A DNA stretch of 64,000 nt. It comes from Shimia sp051201625. Its GTDB lineage: Bacteria; Pseudomonadota; Alphaproteobacteria; Rhodobacterales; Rhodobacteraceae. This document shows, piece after piece, positions 61,228-64,000 of this stretch (position 1 is its first letter; each line of letters begins with the position of its first letter). A program made the translations under genes and the position numbers. The DNA is taken from contig NZ_CP179203.1 of NCBI RefSeq assembly GCF_051201625.1, positions 2,728,001 through 2,792,000 on the forward strand, read 5' to 3'. The notes beneath the pieces were generated by a model that made no database searches, was not told the origin of the DNA, and saw only the letters and a list, made by a program, of their open reading frames with translations.

Positions 61228-63582
61228 TTACCGACCTATCAAAGCGGGCAGAATCGTCACAATCGACGGGAAGAACCACAACAGAGCAAGCCCGACGACC
61301 TGAATGAGCACGAATGGTGCAACGCCTTGATAAATATGCCCAGTAGTGACCTCTTTGGGAGCCACGCCCCGTAAATAGAAAAGTGCAAAACCAAACGGTG
61401 GTGTCAGGAACGAGGTCTGCAGATTAACTGCAATCATGATCGTTACCCATTTAGGATCGAACGTACCCCCGTAAATAACCGGACCGACGATTGGGATCAC
61501 GATGTAGATAATTTCGAGAAAATCCAACACAAACCCTAATACAAAAAGGACCAGCATAACGATTAGGAATACTGTGAACTCATTATCAAAACTCTTCAGG
61601 AATTGTTGAATGTAGTGTTCTCCGCCAAATGAGATGACGACTAAGTTCAATAGCTGTGATCCAATTAGGATGGTGAACACCATTGACGTTACCTTCGCCG
61701 TTTCGCGAACAACAGGCGTCAAGATGCCTCCTCGAAAAAGAACATAACACGAGAACAATAAACCAAAGGCCGCATAGAGGTACGCAGAATAAGCAACGAA
61801 AAACGCTACCCAGCCTTCTAGGGTGACGCCCTCCTGATTGATACGAAGATCAAAATTAATGCCTATCAGGATACTCAGCATGATAGCCATCGTTGAAAAG
61901 AGGATGATTTTACCACTGCGATCTTCATCACGTAAACGCCGATAGGCCGCCAACATTATTGCACCCGCTGCACCCAGCGCCGCTGCAGGCGTAGGGTTTG
62001 TAATACCTCCTAGAATTGAGCCTAACACCGCCACAATCAGCACCAAAGGTGGGAACACAACGCGGATCACTTCATTTTTTGCTAGATAGCCGGCCGCATA
62101 AACACACCCATAAATGGTTATCGCGAACGGAATAAGACACATCACAACACTAACACCAGCGCTGTTCGATGGAGCTATCAACAACATGTCGACCAATAAA
62201 ACCGACACAATGCCAAAACCACCGATCAACAGGGGCTTTGTGCTGTCGAACGGACGGACACCACGCGCCATCACCAAGATTAGAGCCGCTATAATCATCA
62301 GGATGGCTATTCCCGTACCGATAGGAGCTGCATTTTGCTCTTTCTCCGCAACACGCGTAGCAATTTCCTCTTCAGTTAGCTTAACACTCTGCTGAACACC
62401 GCCAGCGTCTTCGATCGCAGCTGTTTCGGCAATCGCAGCGTCCCAAGCCTCCTGGCCATGCAATTCAATCATTGAAGCCTGACACTCTTCGCCAACATTG
62501 GTTCGCAAAGACGCCCCCTGCCCAATATCAGTGTACGTGTCGACTTGAAGAGATTGGCTGCCGATGACTCCCAGGTTGGTCAACAAAAAGAAACCGCCGA
62601 TGATCAAAACTGGCATGCCCAAGAACCAAGTGAACCAGCCAGCTTTAGTTATTGGCTCTGAATTCGTCGACCCCATTGCCACAGCCGGTGCCTTACTCGG
62701 ATTCAGCAAAGCGTATCCAAAGGCATACAGCGCATAAAGCAGAGCAAGCATAACACCCGGCACAAGCGCTGCCTGAAACAGTGTTCCGACCGAAACTACT
62801 GCTGGTTCACCAAGGTACGTCAATGCATCGGTACATCCCGCCGTTTGAGCTCGCGCCTCCTGCGCAGCAGAGTAAAGGTCACCCGCGAGCGTCCCCAGTA
62901 AAACGATCACAATGGAAGGTGGAATAATCTGCCCCAACGTTCCTGATGCGGCAATCACACCAGTTGCAAGTTGTGGCGAGTAGCCATTTCGCAGCATTGT
63001 TGGCAGACTTAAAAGACCCATTGTAACAACGGTCGCACCCACAATCCCAGTTGATGCCGCGAGGAACGCTCCAACAACAACTACCGAAACCGCCAAGCCT
63101 CCAGGAAGAGGTCCAAAAACCCGTGCCATCGTCGTAAGTAAGTCATTGGCGATTTTGGATCGCTCAAGCGTGATACCCATCAGGACAAACATCAAAACCG
63201 CGAGCAGAGTTTCAATTGATTGACCTGCTAGAACCCGCTCGTTGATGCGATTGACAATGAACGACACATTTCGGTCCATCGCAACTTCCCAACCCCTTGG
63301 GAACACCGCTTCCGCTATCCTTGGCAATTCAGGATATCGGAATACCGAGATCGTATCAGCCTTAATACCTTGACTGAGTAAGTCAGCGTACATCGTTGAG
63401 TTTTTGTCGATGGCCTGGTGAATCAAAATCCCAGCACTGTCCAGCGCCGCAATAATTCCAAACGATATGATACCAGCACCGCCGATTGCAAACGCCACCG
63501 GAAAACCCGAGAGGATGCCTCCAAAAAGGCAGAGAAAGACGATAATCAGGCCTATTTCGACCCCATCAAGTCCAAACAACAT
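61228..63582 (-). CDS. TRAP transporter large permease, DctM type (784 aa)
   Basis: The large membrane subunit of a tripartite ATP-independent periplasmic transporter, which takes up organic acids with a sodium gradient. 784 residues is long; about 430 is usual. DctM helices are seen at both ends (LIIVFLCLFGGILSGFPVAF, then VVVVGAFLAASTGIVGATVVTMG and ASGTLGQIIPPSIVIVLL; C-terminally PPFGFALFYLRGVAP). In the middle (about 330-440) is an extra, largely soluble part (for example ECQASMIELHGQEAWDAAIAETAAIED). Such enlarged DctM proteins belong to a TRAP subfamily of marine Rhodobacterales. The substrate cannot be told. Downstream of its DctQ gene, 17 bases apart. Confidence 0.92.
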   Translation of the reverse strand: MLFGLDGVEIGLIIVFLCLFGGILSGFPVAFAIGGAGIISFGIIAALDSAGILIHQAIDKNSTMYADLLSQGIKADTISVFRYPELPRIAEAVFPRGWEVAMDRNVSFIVNRINERVLAGQSIETLLAVLMFVLMGITLERSKIANDLLTTMARVFGPLPGGLAVSVVVVGAFLAASTGIVGATVVTMGLLSLPTMLRNGYSPQLATGVIAASGTLGQIIPPSIVIVLLGTLAGDLYSAAQEARAQTAGCTDALTYLGEPAVVSVGTLFQAALVPGVMLALLYALYAFGYALLNPSKAPAVAMGSTNSEPITKAGWFTWFLGMPVLIIGGFFLLTNLGVIGSQSLQVDTYTDIGQGASLRTNVGEECQASMIELHGQEAWDAAIAETAAIEDAGGVQQSVKLTEEEIATRVAEKEQNAAPIGTGIAILMIIAALILVMARGVRPFDSTKPLLIGGFGIVSVLLVDMLLIAPSNSAGVSVVMCLIPFAITIYGCVYAAGYLAKNEVIRVVFPPLVLIVAVLGSILGGITNPTPAAALGAAGAIMLAAYRRLRDEDRSGKIILFSTMAIMLSILIGINFDLRINQEGVTLEGWVAFFVAYSAYLYAAFGLLFSCYVLFRGGILTPVVRETAKVTSMVFTILIGSQLLNLVVISFGGEHYIQQFLKSFDNEFTVFLIVMLVLFVLGFVLDFLEIIYIVIPIVGPVIYGGTFDPKWVTIMIAVNLQTSFLTPPFGFALFYLRGVAPKEVTTGHIYQGVAPFVLIQVVGLALLWFFPSIVTILPALIGR

Positions 63583-63599
63583 CGTAACTGCCCCTTAAA

Positions 63600-64000
63600 T
63601 CAGTGTGTGCCTTCGAAGGCTTCTTCGCCCTCATCTAACGTATCGCGGACAAGATATTTGCCATCGCTGGAGACCCCTTCCTTACGTTCAAGGTACGAAC
63701 GCCAGAAAAACGCACAAGCGTGCAGGAACACCATTCCAGCGAACGCGACGAGGAGAATTTTAAACAGGAAGTAGGCCGTAAAGCCGTTCGGAGATGGCCC
63801 AATCAACTCTACATTCCAACGCATAGCCCGCGATTTTAGCAACAGACGCTCCAACGTGTCAGATGCAGAGGGCTTTGGTACTATCAGATGACGCCACATA
63901 AAGTACCAGCCGTACATCCAGACAAGTACCGACATAGGCATCATAAAGAAGATAGAACCAAACATGTCGATAGATTTTTTAGCGCGGTGCGATACTGCGG
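63600..64000 (-). CDS. TRAP transporter small permease, DctQ type (partial)
   Basis: The small membrane subunit of the same TRAP transporter, C-terminal part only; the frame is open to the window edge (reading HRAKKSIDMFGSIFFMMP). Helices: SIFFMMPMSVLVWMYGWYFM and FTAYFLFKILLVAFAGMVFLHAC. The hydrophilic tail (EGVSSDGKYLVRDTLDEGEE) is longer than in most DctQ proteins, fitting the enlarged DctM. The frame at 63965 is an internal Met, not the start. Confidence 0.85.
   Translation of the reverse strand, partial: AVSHRAKKSIDMFGSIFFMMPMSVLVWMYGWYFMWRHLIVPKPSASDTLERLLLKSRAMRWNVELIGPSPNGFTAYFLFKILLVAFAGMVFLHACAFFWRSYLERKEGVSSDGKYLVRDTLDEGEEAFEGTH

Overview
The window looks like a chromosomal segment of a marine alphaproteobacterium of the Rhodobacterales (Roseobacter group). 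The right third carries a typical set for that group: FbpB-type iron permease, GlnE, a bacterial leucyl/arginyl-transferase, an RlmI-like methyltransferase, DUF2852 and RDD proteins and a TRAP transporter. The genus cannot be fixed from sequence reading alone.

Layout. (1) 1-31.2 kb is a patchwork of integrative-element debris and cargo: IS and integrase fragments, one intact tyrosine integrase of its own family (20 kb), a second tyrosine integrase (30.7 kb), a serine recombinase (22 kb), two related large proteins with polymerase-like motifs (17.5 and 24.6 kb), exported Sel1-repeat and pentapeptide-repeat proteins, VasI/TagO-like proteins, and a four-gene operon joining a MazG-like protein to an HNH endonuclease (26-28 kb). 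A LysR/pirin/FMN-reductase module that is visibly more GC-rich sits at 5.5-8.1 kb. (2) 31.2-43.5 kb is a discrete island bounded by a 46-bp direct repeat of the 3' part of tRNA-Thr(UGU), with its own P4-type integrase. It holds a type IV-like CRISPR-Cas locus: csf3 (Cas5-like), a small Csf1-position gene, cas6e-like, csf2 (Cas7-like), a 6-repeat/5-spacer array, and a DinG-family helicase carrying a C-terminal HNH nuclease domain. A primase-helicase follows. No cas1 or cas2 is present. (3) 43.5-64 kb is ordinary chromosomal sequence, with one notable gene: a fused respiration-independent-type reductive dehalogenase carrying its own flavin/2Fe-2S reductase.

The 16 bp that end tRNA-Thr (CCA included) recur seven times, in both orientations, at 3.5, 10.8, 12.1, 18.9, 21.2, 31.2 and 43.4 kb. 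Several copies are flanked by paired GTCTAC motifs and by large inverted repeats. The simplest reading is that tRNA-Thr is an integration hotspot where related elements have stacked up, recombined and decayed.

How the genes would work together in the CRISPR island: Cas6 would cut the 36-nt repeats at the base of a GAAA-capped hairpin and leave an 8-nt 5' handle. Csf2, Csf3 and the small subunit would assemble on the crRNA. The DinG-HNH protein would be recruited to unwind and, unlike ordinary CasDinG, probably cut the target. The primase-helicase is more likely part of the element's own replication.
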